Source: Patescibacteria group bacterium (lineage in GTDB: Bacteria > Patescibacteriota > Patescibacteriia > Magasanikbacterales > GWA2-37-8). Taken from it: DNA of 32,612 nucleotides. Below the pieces are notes generated by a model that searched no databases, was not told where the DNA came from, and saw nothing but the letters and a program-made list of their open reading frames with translations. Below are positions 1 through 9,553 of the stretch, piece by piece; the stretch's first letter is position 1, and the number at the start of each line of letters is the position of its first letter. Position numbers and translations under genes: made by a program. The DNA is taken from NCBI GenBank assembly GCA_028705565.1, contig JAQWDH010000009.1, positions 1-32,612 of the forward strand. Reading direction: 5' to 3'.

Positions 1-39
1 TTGCTTTTTTTCCTTTTTTTCATTAAAATACCGAGTATT

Positions 40-2784
40 ATGAAAGAACTTGAAAAGGCATACGAGCCGCGAAAATACGAGGATAAAATTTATAAGCTCT
101 GGGAGGAAAGCGGATTTTTTAATCCGGATGTTTGTGTTGAAAAAGGAGAAATTAAAAAAGATTCGCGTTATTTTTCCATTGTTTTGCCTCCGCCGAATGT
201 TACTGGAACTCTGCATATGGGACATGCCGTGATGCTGGCGATTCAGGATGCGATGGTTCGCTACCATCGCATGAATGGCGAAAAGACATTGTGGGTTCCC
301 GGCACGGACCACGCCGCCATCGCCACGCAGACCAAAGTGGAAAAGATTTTAATTGAAAAAGGTATAAAGGACCCGAAAAATGATTTGGGGAGAGAAAAAT
401 TTTTATCAGAAGTGAAAAAATTCGCCCAAGAGTCGCGCGATACGATTGTAAATCAATGCCGAAAAATGGGCGCTTCTTTGGATTGGAGCCGCGAGGCGTA
501 CACTTTGGACGAGAAACGCAATTTGGCGGTGCGTTCGGTTTTTAAAAAAATGTATGACGAAGGATTGATTGAAAGAGGATACAGAATCGTTAATTGGTGT
601 CCGCGCTGTCATTCCACTCTCGCGGATGACGAAGTTGAATATAAGGAACAGTCGGCAAAAATATACACTTTCAGATATTCCGTTGAATTTCCTTTTTCCA
701 TCGCCACCACTCGTCCTGAAACGAAATTGGGAGACACAGCCGTTGCCGTGAACCCGAAGGATAAAAGATATAAAAAATTCATTGGTAAAATTTTTGAAAT
801 AAAAAATTTCGGCGGCGGGCCTGATTTAAAAATAAAAATAATTTCCGATCCGTCGGTGGATGTGTCATTCGGAACAGGCGCGGTCGGCGTGACGCCGGCG
901 CATTCTTTCGCGGATTACGAAATGGCGCTGAAAAATAAACTTTCTATAATCAAAGTGATTGACGAGGACGGAAAAATGACAGCCGAAGCCGGCTCCGCGT
1001 ACGCGGGTTTGTCGGCGAAAGAAGCGAGAAAAAAAATAGTTGAATTTCTACGGACGAATAATTTATTGGAAAAAGAAGATGACGCGCCCAATAATCTGTC
1101 GGTTTGTTATCGCTGTGAAACACCGATTGAACCGTTGCCTTCACGGCAGTGGTTTATCAGAGTTGAAAAAGAATTCAAAATGGGACCGTCAAAAATCAAA
1201 GGGATAAAAAAGGGGCAAAAAACCACATTAAAAAAATTGATGCAAGCGGCTGTGCGTGGAGGGCAAATAAATATCATTCCAGAGCGTTTTGATAAAACAT
1301 ATTTTTATTGGATAGATAATTTGCGCGATTGGTGTATTTCGCGGCAGATTTGGTACGGACATCGCATCCCTGTTTATTATTGCAAACAGGGGGATTACCA
1401 TGAGAATACCGCTTCGCTAAAAAATAATAAATGCGACAAATCGATTGTAAGCGTTGAAGAAATAAAAAAATGTCCTCATTGCGGCGGAGCGGTGGAACAA
1501 GACACCGACACCTTGGACACATGGTTTTCTTCCGGTCTTTGGACTTTTTCAACGCTCGGTTATCCTGATTTGAATTCCGAAGATTTGAAAAATTTTCACC
1601 CGACATCGGTAATGGAAACAGGATATGATATTTTATTTTTTTGGGTCGCGAGAATGATTTTAATGACTACTTATGTTTTGGGGGATATACCGTTTGAGAA
1701 AGTTTATTTGCACGGGCTTGTGCGCGACGAGCAGGGAAGAAAGATGAGCAAATCGCTCGGCAATGTCATCAATCCGTTGGATATGATAGAGAAATACGGC
1801 ACTGACGCGGTGCGCCTGTCTTTGCTTTTGGGCAATACGCCGGGCAATGATATGAAATTATCCGAAGAAAAAATCGCCGGTTTCCGCAATTTTACGAACA
1901 AACTTTGGAATATATGCCGGTTTATATTGTCTTTGGACAATGAAGAATCGGCAATTAACAAAAAAATCAAACCAAAAACCGTCGCCGATGTTTGGATTTT
2001 ACGAAAAATGTTGAACCTGATTTATAATGTTGATTTTGATATTATAAATTATAATTTTTCGCAGGCGGGTGAAAAATTGAGAGAATTCACATGGAATGAT
2101 TTGGCGGATTGGTATTTGGAGGCGAGTAAATTTGAGAATACTGAAGAAAAAAATAATATTCTATATTTTATTTTGAAGGACCTGTTAAAATTATGGCATC
2201 CGTTTATGCCGTTTGTGACAGAAACTATTTGGCAAGAAATCAGTGAAGAAAAAATGTTGCTGGTTAGCGAATGGCCGAAAGAAAAAAGTTATAAAGAAAT
2301 TATAGACAATACCAAGTTGCCTTATAATTTTGAGTTGATACAAAAAATTATCATAGCGATACGCAATATGCGCGCGGAAAACAAAATTGAAGCGGCGACA
2401 AAAATTAGAGCCGTTATTTACGCGCCGAACAATGTTTTTGACTTGGTTGTTTCGCAAAAACATATTATTGAAAATTTAAGAACGGGAGTTGAAGAGTGCG
2501 TGATTCAAAACAATAAACCTAAAATTGATAATGCGATTTGCGTTTCCGTAGACGGGGTTGAGATATACCTTAGTGTCTCCATTGACGCGGAAAAAGAAAA
2601 ATTCAGACTTCAAAAAGAAATCTCCTCGGCTGAGCCGTATGCCGTTGGATTGGCTAAAAAACTTTCAAATAAAGAATTCATTAAAAACGCCCCGAAAGAA
2701 ATTGTGGAAAAAGAAAAACAAAAATTGTCGGAAGCGGAAGAAAAGATAAAAAAATTAAAAGAACAATTAAAAAATTTATCGTAA
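40..2784 (+). CDS. valS: Valine--tRNA ligase
   Basis: ORF contains PPPNVTGTLHMGHA (HIGH region), WVPGTDHAAIATQ, DTLDTWFSSGLW and GRKMSKSLGN (KMSKS). ATG at 40 (MKELEKAYEPRKYE) is a more likely start than the window-edge TTG at 1. Confidence 0.97.
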   Translation: MKELEKAYEPRKYEDKIYKLWEESGFFNPDVCVEKGEIKKDSRYFSIVLPPPNVTGTLHMGHAVMLAIQDAMVRYHRMNGEKTLWVPGTDHAAIATQTKVEKILIEKGIKDPKNDLGREKFLSEVKKFAQESRDTIVNQCRKMGASLDWSREAYTLDEKRNLAVRSVFKKMYDEGLIERGYRIVNWCPRCHSTLADDEVEYKEQSAKIYTFRYSVEFPFSIATTRPETKLGDTAVAVNPKDKRYKKFIGKIFEIKNFGGGPDLKIKIISDPSVDVSFGTGAVGVTPAHSFADYEMALKNKLSIIKVIDEDGKMTAEAGSAYAGLSAKEARKKIVEFLRTNNLLEKEDDAPNNLSVCYRCETPIEPLPSRQWFIRVEKEFKMGPSKIKGIKKGQKTTLKKLMQAAVRGGQINIIPERFDKTYFYWIDNLRDWCISRQIWYGHRIPVYYCKQGDYHENTASLKNNKCDKSIVSVEEIKKCPHCGGAVEQDTDTLDTWFSSGLWTFSTLGYPDLNSEDLKNFHPTSVMETGYDILFFWVARMILMTTYVLGDIPFEKVYLHGLVRDEQGRKMSKSLGNVINPLDMIEKYGTDAVRLSLLLGNTPGNDMKLSEEKIAGFRNFTNKLWNICRFILSLDNEESAINKKIKPKTVADVWILRKMLNLIYNVDFDIINYNFSQAGEKLREFTWNDLADWYLEASKFENTEEKNNILYFILKDLLKLWHPFMPFVTETIWQEISEEKMLLVSEWPKEKSYKEIIDNTKLPYNFELIQKIIIAIRNMRAENKIEAATKIRAVIYAPNNVFDLVVSQKHIIENLRTGVEECVIQNNKPKIDNAICVSVDGVEIYLSVSIDAEKEKFRLQKEISSAEPYAVGLAKKLSNKEFIKNAPKEIVEKEKQKLSEAEEKIKKLKEQLKNLS

Positions 2785-2789
2785 AAATT

Positions 2790-3989
2790 ATGAAAATAAA
2801 CACCGACCCAGAAAAAATAAACGAACTTTTGACAAGGGGAGTTGAAAATATTTTTCCGACAAAAGAATTTTTGGAAAAAGAATTAAAATCCGGCAGACGA
2901 CTTACTTTGTACACCGGTTATGACCCCACCGCGCCCACACTGCACATCGGCCACGCCATTACCATGATGAAACTTCGTCAATTTCAAGATTTGGGGCATA
3001 AAGTGATTATGCTCATCGGCGATTTTACGGGCATGATAGGCGACCCGACCGATAAATCATCCGCGCGCCAACAATTGACACGCAAACAAGTTTTGGAAAA
3101 TTGCAAATCATATAAAAAACAAGCAAGCGTGATTTTGAATTTTGGAGGAAAAAATCCGGTTGAGATAAAATTCAACGGAAAATGGTTGTCAAAGATTAAT
3201 ATGGAAGATATGCTGGAATTGACGAGCCATTTCACGGTTCCGCGTCTTTTGGAAAGAGATATGTTCCAAGAACGTATTAAGGAAGGGAAAACGGTTTTTT
3301 TGCATGAATTTTTATATCCGGTTATGCAGGCGTATGACAGCGTGGCGATGGATGTTGACGGAGAGGTCGGCGGAAACGACCAGACATTCAATATGCTTGC
3401 CGGAAGAGACCTGATTAAAGAATTAAAAAACAAGGAAAAATTCGTTTTGACGACAAAATTATTGGCTGACGCGAACGGCAAAAAAATGGGCAAGAGCGAA
3501 GGCAATATGATTGCTTTGTCCGATAACGCGGAAGATATGTTTGGCAAAGTGATGAGTTGGACAGACGGAATGATTATGGTCGGTTTTGAATTATGCACGA
3601 AAATTTCGGTTGAAGAATTTAAAAAATATGAAGCTGAAATCAAATCAGGCGCCAATCCGCGCGACATTAAATTGATTTTGGCTTTTGAAATAGTAAAAAC
3701 ATTTTTGAGCGTAAAAGAAGCTGAAAAAGCGCGGACGCGTTTTATTTCCACTTTCAGTAAAAAAGAAACACCCTGTGAAATTTCGGAAATCGAGCCGAGC
3801 GTTTACGACATCGCGACTGTTCTGGCTGAATCAAAAATTTGCAAAAGCAAATCCGAAGCCAGACAGGTGATTGACCAAGGAGGCGTTAAAATCAATGACA
3901 TGAAAGTTGAAGCGAAAAAATACGACCAGACGGTCAAATCCGGAGATGTAATACAAAAAGGCAGTCGCTGGTTCGCGAAAATCAAATAA
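2790..3989 (+). CDS. tyrS: Tyrosine--tRNA ligase
   Basis: YTGYDPTAPTLHIGHA, GGNDQTFNMLAGRDL, KKMGKSEGN and a C-terminal S4-like segment. Confidence 0.96.
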   Translation: MKINTDPEKINELLTRGVENIFPTKEFLEKELKSGRRLTLYTGYDPTAPTLHIGHAITMMKLRQFQDLGHKVIMLIGDFTGMIGDPTDKSSARQQLTRKQVLENCKSYKKQASVILNFGGKNPVEIKFNGKWLSKINMEDMLELTSHFTVPRLLERDMFQERIKEGKTVFLHEFLYPVMQAYDSVAMDVDGEVGGNDQTFNMLAGRDLIKELKNKEKFVLTTKLLADANGKKMGKSEGNMIALSDNAEDMFGKVMSWTDGMIMVGFELCTKISVEEFKKYEAEIKSGANPRDIKLILAFEIVKTFLSVKEAEKARTRFISTFSKKETPCEISEIEPSVYDIATVLAESKICKSKSEARQVIDQGGVKINDMKVEAKKYDQTVKSGDVIQKGSRWFAKIK

Positions 3990-3998
3990 TAAAACATT

Positions 3999-5774
3999 AT
4001 GAATTTTTTAAGCGCGGAAGTCGTTTCTTTGTTAAAATCCGTAGGAGTCGGCGGAGAAATTGAATTTACAAAACCGCCAAAGGCGGAGATGGGCGATTTG
4101 GCGTTCGCGTGTTTTAATATCGCGAAAGAACGTAAAATGTCGCCAGTTGAAGCCGCTAAAGAACTGGAATTAAAAATCAAAGAAACGAGCGAAAACACCA
4201 TTATTGACGACGCAAAAGCGGTCGGTCCTTATTTGAATTTTTATTTTAATCCTCAAAAAATCGCTGAAAAAGTTTTAACGGAAATAAAAAAGGCCGATAA
4301 GAAATTCGGCTGTTGCGAAATCGGTAAAAACAAAAAAATATTGATTGAATTCGCGCATCCGAATACGCATAAAATGTTTCATATCGGGCATTTACGAAAC
4401 ATCATAACCGGAGAAACTGTTTCGCGAATTTTGGATAATGCCGGTTTTAAAGTAAAAAGAGTTAATTATCAAGGCGATGTTGGAATGCACATCGCGAAAT
4501 GTTTGTATGGCATTTCGCGAATTCAAAACTCCCCACCAGTGGCAGGTCCGCCGCTTTTGGCGGAAAAATTCAAAACTCCCAGCCGGAGGCATGTCCGCCT
4601 TTGGCGGAAAGATTTAAAATCAATTGAAGAAAAAATGAAATTTTTGGGGCAGGCGTACGCGGCCGGAAGCAAGGCGTTTGATGAAAACGAAGAAGCGAAA
4701 AAAGAAATTATTGAGTTAAACGAAAAAATTTATTCCGGCGATAAAGCGATAAAAAAACTTTATCAAGAAACGAGAAAATGGAGTTTGAAATATTTTGACA
4801 AGATTTACAAAAGGGTGAACACAAAATTTGACCGTTTATATTTTGAATCGGAAACTTTCAAACGCGGAAAAGAAATCGTTTTGGAATTTTTAAAAAAAGG
4901 AATTTTTAAGGAAAGCGACGGCGCGATTATTTTTGAGGGTTCAAAATACGGTTTGCACGACCGCGTATTCGTGAACGGCAAAGGTTTTCCGACATACGAA
5001 GCCAAGGACTTGGCTTTGGCGGAACTGCAATTCAAGGAAAACGGGCCGGACAAGATTTTTCATGTCGTGGCTAAAGAGCAATCCGAATATTTTAAAGTGA
5101 TGTTCAAGGCGCTTGAATTTACTTTGCCGAAAAGCAAAGACAAAGAAAAGCATTTGGTTTACGGTTGGGTTAGTTTGAAAGAAGGCAAAATGAGTTCGCG
5201 CTCAGGACAGGTGGTTTTGGGCGAATGGCTTTTGGACGAGGCGGAAAAAAAGATTTTTACCATAATAAAAGACAGGGAAATAAAAAATAAAGAGGCGGTC
5301 GTAAAAAAAATAGCTCTCGCGGCCGTTAAATACTCAATGCTTAAAACCGGAGTTGGCAATGATATGATTTTTGACATTAACGAATCAATAAGTTTGACCG
5401 GAGACAGCGGACCGTATCTTTTGTATATTTGCGCGCGCGTAAAAAGCATTTTGAAAAAAAGCGGAAAAAATAAAACCGGAAAAATCATAGCGCCGAACAA
5501 AATTGAATTGGCTGAAAAAAAATTGCTTTTAAGTTTGGCTCGGTTTCCGGAAGCCGCGGCCGAAGCCGCGGCGGACGATTCTTGCGATCCGTCAAAAATA
5601 GCCAAATATCTTTTTGAGTTGGCGCGGGAGTTCAATGATTTTTATCAAGAATGTCAGGTATTAAAAGCGGAAAAAGAAATTCAAGCTTTTCGTTTATCGC
5701 TTATAAAATCAGTTGGAGAAACAATGGCAAAAGGGTTGAATCTTTTAGGCATTGAAACCGTTGAAGAGATGTAA
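3999..5774 (+). CDS. argS: Arginine--tRNA ligase (carries an in-frame repeat insertion)
   Basis: FAHPNTHKMFHIGHLRNIITGE, VNYQGDVGMHIAKCL, EGKMSSRSGQVV and a C-terminal DALR-type helical domain. Confidence 0.95.
   Translation: MNFLSAEVVSLLKSVGVGGEIEFTKPPKAEMGDLAFACFNIAKERKMSPVEAAKELELKIKETSENTIIDDAKAVGPYLNFYFNPQKIAEKVLTEIKKADKKFGCCEIGKNKKILIEFAHPNTHKMFHIGHLRNIITGETVSRILDNAGFKVKRVNYQGDVGMHIAKCLYGISRIQNSPPVAGPPLLAEKFKTPSRRHVRLWRKDLKSIEEKMKFLGQAYAAGSKAFDENEEAKKEIIELNEKIYSGDKAIKKLYQETRKWSLKYFDKIYKRVNTKFDRLYFESETFKRGKEIVLEFLKKGIFKESDGAIIFEGSKYGLHDRVFVNGKGFPTYEAKDLALAELQFKENGPDKIFHVVAKEQSEYFKVMFKALEFTLPKSKDKEKHLVYGWVSLKEGKMSSRSGQVVLGEWLLDEAEKKIFTIIKDREIKNKEAVVKKIALAAVKYSMLKTGVGNDMIFDINESISLTGDSGPYLLYICARVKSILKKSGKNKTGKIIAPNKIELAEKKLLLSLARFPEAAAEAAADDSCDPSKIAKYLFELAREFNDFYQECQVLKAEKEIQAFRLSLIKSVGETMAKGLNLLGIETVEEM
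4520..4609 (+). repeat. Two tandem palindromic repeat units inserted in frame in argS
   Basis: Exact 14-bp direct repeat AATTCAAAACTCCC at 4520-4533 and 4567-4580. Each is followed by a TCCGCC-(loop)-GGCGGA inverted repeat (4547-4564 and 4594-4608). Confidence 0.85.
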
Positions 5775-5881
5775 GGAGGGTATTGAATAAAACAAAAAAA
5801 AATTGTAAGATGTATATAGTTATAACCATTTTGTCCAAAATTTTTAATTATCAAATTAGTTAATTTTTAAATTATTTAAGT

Positions 5882-6343
5882 ATGATTTTTCAAAAATCGT
5901 CAGTTGAAGAAGATCGTTACGGCGTAGAGCCGTCCGCGAGCAAAGACGAAGTGGAAACAATAGTCGGACCATCCGTGAATGTTGAAGGCGATTTCGCTTC
6001 GGAAGGAAATATAATAGTGAAAGGCACGGTTGCGGGAAGCGTTCGCACAAGTAAATTTTTGACAGTTGAATTGGGAGCGAAGGTTTTGGCGAATGTGCGC
6101 GCCGGAAGCGCCAAAATTTCAGGAGATGTCAGGGGAAATATGAAAATAAAGGAATCTTTGGAAATAACATCAACCGGAAAAGTTGGCGGAGACATTGAAG
6201 TAAAAACATTGATAGTGGAAGCCGGCGCCGCGATTTGCGGTAAAGTTTCCATGCCTGGTATGGAAAATTGCGAAAAACCATCTTCCGCTAAAAGTAAATC
6301 ATCGTTGATTTCTAAAAAGTCCGAAGAAATTATCGCGGCCTGA
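5882..6343 (+). CDS. Bactofilin-family polymer-forming cytoskeletal protein
   Basis: IVGPSVNVEGDFASEGNIIVKGTVAGSVRTSKFLTVELGAKVLANVRAGSAKISGDVRGNMKIKESLEITSTGKVGGDI is a typical bactofilin beta-helix pattern. Confidence 0.9.
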   Translation: MIFQKSSVEEDRYGVEPSASKDEVETIVGPSVNVEGDFASEGNIIVKGTVAGSVRTSKFLTVELGAKVLANVRAGSAKISGDVRGNMKIKESLEITSTGKVGGDIEVKTLIVEAGAAICGKVSMPGMENCEKPSSAKSKSSLISKKSEEIIAA

Positions 6344-6361
6344 TTTTTTTAGTTTGCGGTT

Positions 6362-7129
6362 ATGTATGTTTATCTTTACGACAATTTTTTGCGTCAAAAA
6401 AAATTTGAAACTGTCACAAAAGCGATTGAGGTGAAACTGACGGATTACGGGATAGGGGGAAAGATTTTGCGTTTAAACAATTATTCGGACGCAAAATTTT
6501 TAATTGAAGACGAAATCAAAAGAGGCGCCAAGACAATAGTTATAGTCGGCAACGACAACACAGTCGGACAAGTTCTGTCCAGCAGCGCCACGGCAAATTG
6601 CGTTTTCGGTTTTATACCTGTCGGTCAGAACAACACAATCGCCGAAGTGCTCGGCATTCCTGTTGGAGCGGAAGCTGTGGATGTTTTGTCTCGCCGACGA
6701 AAAGAAAAATTGGATATCGGCTGGATGAATAACAGATTTTTTGTTTCGCAGTTGCGTGTTTTTCCGGCGAGGATAGAAGTTTTTTACGATGAAAAATTCA
6801 AGGTTTCCGCGAATGATAAAATGGAAGTTGTAGTTTGTAATTTACAGCCGTTTTTTTGGAAAAAAGACGGAGATAAAACCGGTAAAAATCAAGTAGTGCA
6901 TCCGCAGGACGGAAAATTGGAAGCGTTTTTGAGGCCATTGACAAAGAAGCGTTTTTGGGGATATAAATATGATGAGCCGAGCATTTTTCCGTTTTTGGAA
7001 ATGGAAATCATCGGCAAAGAACCGTTTAAAGTGGAAGCTGACGGAAAAGCGTCAAAGGAAATAAAAGTGAAAATAAAATTGGCATACGGAAAAATTGAAT
7101 TGATTGTCGGCAGAAACAGAAAATTTTAA
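6362..7129 (+). CDS. Diacylglycerol/lipid-kinase-like fold protein with degenerate nucleotide-binding motifs
   Basis: IVIVGNDNTVGQVLSS...GFIPVGQNNTIAEVLGIP aligns by eye with the DAGK pattern GGDGTxxEV...G(I/V)IPxGTxNDxAxxLGIP. Confidence 0.6.
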   Translation: MYVYLYDNFLRQKKFETVTKAIEVKLTDYGIGGKILRLNNYSDAKFLIEDEIKRGAKTIVIVGNDNTVGQVLSSSATANCVFGFIPVGQNNTIAEVLGIPVGAEAVDVLSRRRKEKLDIGWMNNRFFVSQLRVFPARIEVFYDEKFKVSANDKMEVVVCNLQPFFWKKDGDKTGKNQVVHPQDGKLEAFLRPLTKKRFWGYKYDEPSIFPFLEMEIIGKEPFKVEADGKASKEIKVKIKLAYGKIELIVGRNRKF

Positions 7130-7137
7130 CAAAATTA

Positions 7138-7221
7138 GCCGGGGTGGCGAAACTGGTAGACGCACTACTTTGAGGTGGTAGCGGCCGCAAGGCCATGGAG
7201 GTTCGATTCCTCTCTCCGGCA
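7138..7221 (+). tRNA. tRNA-Leu(GAG)
   Basis: Acceptor GCCGGGG/CTCCGGC; anticodon stem CTACT/GGTAG with loop TTGAGGT (anticodon GAG); long variable arm; GTTCGATTC T-loop. CCA not encoded. Confidence 0.95.
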
Positions 7222-7236
7222 CTTTAAAACAAATTT

Positions 7237-7479
7237 ATGCATTACATTATAGGCATCGCATTGGCCGCCATCGGAGTTGTTTTGGTTTTAAAAACCGAGT
7301 GGTTTGTCCAAAATTTCGGGCATATCGCTTGGGCGGAAGAACATTTGGGAGCGGACGGCGGTAGCCGTTTGATGTATAAAATCATAGGTTTGATTTTTAT
7401 TTTTATCGGTTTTCTTTTGATTACCAATATGTTTCAAGGTTTTATAATGGGCACAATCGGCAAAATTTTTCCACGCTAA
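7237..7479 (+). CDS. Small two-TM membrane protein of unknown function
   Basis: 80 aa with two hydrophobic segments, directly downstream of tRNA-Leu and before the methyltransferase gene. Confidence 0.7.
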   Translation: MHYIIGIALAAIGVVLVLKTEWFVQNFGHIAWAEEHLGADGGSRLMYKIIGLIFIFIGFLLITNMFQGFIMGTIGKIFPR

Positions 7480-7491
7480 TTTTTTAATTTT

Positions 7492-8040
7492 ATGTCTCAC
7501 ACAGGCATCGCTTTAATAGACCCGCGCGCTATTTTTGAAAAAATATCTTTGAACAAAGGTATGCGCGTCGCTGATATGGGATGCGGACGCACGGGTCATT
7601 TTGTTTTTCCGGCTTCGCATGTCGTCGGGGAATCCGGAGTCGTTTATGCCGTGGATGTGATGCGTGATGTTTTGGAAAATGTTAAAAGCCGCGCTCGGAG
7701 CGAGGGTTGCGATAATGTGCTCGCCGTCTGGTCGGATGTTGAATGTCCGGGAAAAACTCCGATAATGGAAAAAAGTTTGGATGTCTGTTTTTTTACAAAT
7801 GTTCTTTTTTTGGTGAAAGAAAAAAAGGAAGCGATTAAAGAAGCGACGCGCCTTTTGAAAAGTGAAGGGCGTTTGGTGATTGTTGATTGGACGAAAAAAC
7901 TCGGACCTCTTGGACCGTCGCCGGAAGCAATGGTTAATATTGAACAAATTAAAAATTTAGCCAAAGAGGAGGGACTGGAATTTATAGAAAATATTCCTGC
8001 CGGCAAGTATCATTTTTGTTTAATTTTTAAAAAAATATGA
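7492..8040 (+). CDS. Class I SAM-dependent methyltransferase
   Basis: MRVADMGCGRTGHFVFPAS...GVVYAVDV...LDVCFFTNVLFLV...LLKSEGRLVIVDW matches methyltransferase motifs I-IV. Confidence 0.88.
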   Translation: MSHTGIALIDPRAIFEKISLNKGMRVADMGCGRTGHFVFPASHVVGESGVVYAVDVMRDVLENVKSRARSEGCDNVLAVWSDVECPGKTPIMEKSLDVCFFTNVLFLVKEKKEAIKEATRLLKSEGRLVIVDWTKKLGPLGPSPEAMVNIEQIKNLAKEEGLEFIENIPAGKYHFCLIFKKI

Positions 8041-8441
8041 GCATATTAAATGTTTTGGATTTGTCTTATTGGTTTTATCAGCCGTTTATGGCGCGAGGGC
8101 TATCTTTATGGGTTTTGGTCGGTGGTTTTTTGCTTTTTGTTTTGGCAAGTTTGGTTTTGCGTTTTTTAAGGAGCCACGAGGCAGATTCGCTGAAAAAAGA
8201 ATTGATGCGCCGTTTTGGAGATTTGTTTTTTTGGACCGGCATAGTCGGACTTTTTTGGATGTTTATGAGACAGGAACGAATTCCGTTTTTCGCTTGGCGT
8301 TTTTGGCTTTTGTTTTTGGCGGTTGGTTTTGGATGGTGGACATTCAGAATCATTTGGTATTGGAAAAAGAGAATGCCGAAAATTAAAGAAGAAAAATTAA
8401 GAAAAGAAACGTTGGAAAAATATCTTCCGAAAAGCAAGTAA
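8037..8441 (+). CDS. Membrane protein of unknown function
   Basis: 134 aa with several hydrophobic segments. Overlaps the upstream stop by 4 nt (ATGA), suggesting translational coupling. Confidence 0.75.
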   Translation: MSILNVLDLSYWFYQPFMARGLSLWVLVGGFLLFVLASLVLRFLRSHEADSLKKELMRRFGDLFFWTGIVGLFWMFMRQERIPFFAWRFWLLFLAVGFGWWTFRIIWYWKKRMPKIKEEKLRKETLEKYLPKSK

Positions 8442-8461
8442 ATATTTCGCGAAAGGAATTT

Positions 8462-8827
8462 ATGACAAGAGAAAAAAGAAATTTGGGCGACTGGGGCGAA
8501 GAACAGGCGTGCGGTTTTCTGCGTAGAAACGGTTTCAAAATTGTTGACAGAAATTTTCAGACCACGGCCGGAGAAATTGACATCGTCGCCGAAAAAGGCG
8601 GCGATTATTATTTTGTGGAAGTGAAGACTCGCGCGGACAAGGAATTCGCGAATGATTTGGCCGTCACTTATTTTAAAAAACGCAAATTGGCGAAGACGAT
8701 AAAAGCGTATTGTTATAAACGCGATTTAGGAGAGGTGTCCGTAATTATGGCGGCTTTGGTGGTTTTTGTTGATCGCCAAAGCAGAAAAGTCAATTTTCGT
8801 TTCACGGTTTTAATTGAACCGCTTTGA
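8462..8827 (+). CDS. YraN/UPF0102-family putative endonuclease
   Basis: GDWGEEQACGFLRRNGFKIVDRNFQTTAGEIDIVAEKGGDYYFVEVKTR contains the UPF0102 GEIDxIxxxxxxxxFVEVK signature. Confidence 0.93.
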   Translation: MTREKRNLGDWGEEQACGFLRRNGFKIVDRNFQTTAGEIDIVAEKGGDYYFVEVKTRADKEFANDLAVTYFKKRKLAKTIKAYCYKRDLGEVSVIMAALVVFVDRQSRKVNFRFTVLIEPL

Positions 8828-8858
8828 CTTTTTAGAAACAAGATGACACCTGAAAAAA

Positions 8859-8887
8859 TTGACTTATGTTTGATTTTTTGTTAAAAT
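8859..8887 (+). promoter_or_regulatory. Sigma70-like promoter for ndk
   Basis: TTGACT (8859-8864), 17-nt spacer, TAAAAT (8882-8887), about 30 nt upstream of the ndk ATG at 8918. Confidence 0.65.
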
Positions 8888-8917
8888 TATAAAAATTCAT
8901 TTTTAATCAAGCGCTAT

Positions 8918-9505
8918 ATGCCAAACTTCAAAAAAGAAAGGACATATGTAATGGTTAAGCCGGACGGAGTAAAGAAGGGCTTAATCGGAGAAATCTTGCA
9001 TCGTTTTGAACAGCGAGATTTAAAAATCGTGGCTTTGGAGATGTTTCACGCCACCAAAGAACAAATTGATAATCATTACCCGAAGGACGAAGCGTGGATA
9101 AGGCGCCTTGGACAAAAAACTTTGGGTACTTACGAAAAATACGGACTTGACGCGGTAAAAGAACTTGGTACGAATGATGATTTGGAATTGGGAAAATTCG
9201 TGCGCGGATGGCTGGTGGAATATATGACTTCGGCTCCGCTTGTCCGTATGGTTGTGGAGGGAGTGCACGCGGTTGATATGGTTCGCAAAATTTGCGGAGC
9301 CACTTTGCCGTATCTCGCCGATATGGGCACAATTCGCGGCGATTATTCCAATGATTCGCCGGTTATCGCCAATATGGAAAAGAGGTCTGTAATGAATATA
9401 ATGCACGCCTCCGAGACTCCTGTTGAAGCCCAACACGAAATAGAGCATTGGTTCGGCGGAAGGGAAGAAGTGATCTTTGACTATAAAAGATACGGTGAAG
9501 AATAG
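8918..9505 (+). CDS. ndk: Nucleoside-diphosphate kinase (extended form)
   Basis: ERTYVMVKPDGVKKGLIGEIL, EYMTSAPLVRMVVEG, GTIRGDYS and NIMHASE match NDPK motifs. Confidence 0.94.
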   Translation: MPNFKKERTYVMVKPDGVKKGLIGEILHRFEQRDLKIVALEMFHATKEQIDNHYPKDEAWIRRLGQKTLGTYEKYGLDAVKELGTNDDLELGKFVRGWLVEYMTSAPLVRMVVEGVHAVDMVRKICGATLPYLADMGTIRGDYSNDSPVIANMEKRSVMNIMHASETPVEAQHEIEHWFGGREEVIFDYKRYGEE

Positions 9506-9544
9506 GCATTGACAAGGATTTTGTGTTTTTTTTGACTTTTTTGG

Positions 9545-9550
9545 TATAAT
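9545..9550 (+). promoter_or_regulatory. -10 element (TATAAT) of the ncRNA at about 9554
   Basis: Perfect TATAAT ending 3 nt before the start of the RNA closing stem. The -35 is poor (TTGTGT at 9521-9526). Confidence 0.55.
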
Positions 9551-9553
9551 ACC

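Noticed and set aside
2984-3751. 255-aa minus-strand ORF antisense to tyrS
   Set aside because: Lies wholly inside the well-supported tyrS gene. Composition (Ser/Phe/Leu/Ile rich) is typical of a shadow ORF.
4520-4609. CRISPR-like direct repeats
   Set aside because: Only two units with no unique spacer structure; translated as part of argS.
5159-5635. 158-aa minus-strand ORF antisense to argS
   Set aside because: Shadow ORF in a strongly supported coding region; no recognisable motifs.
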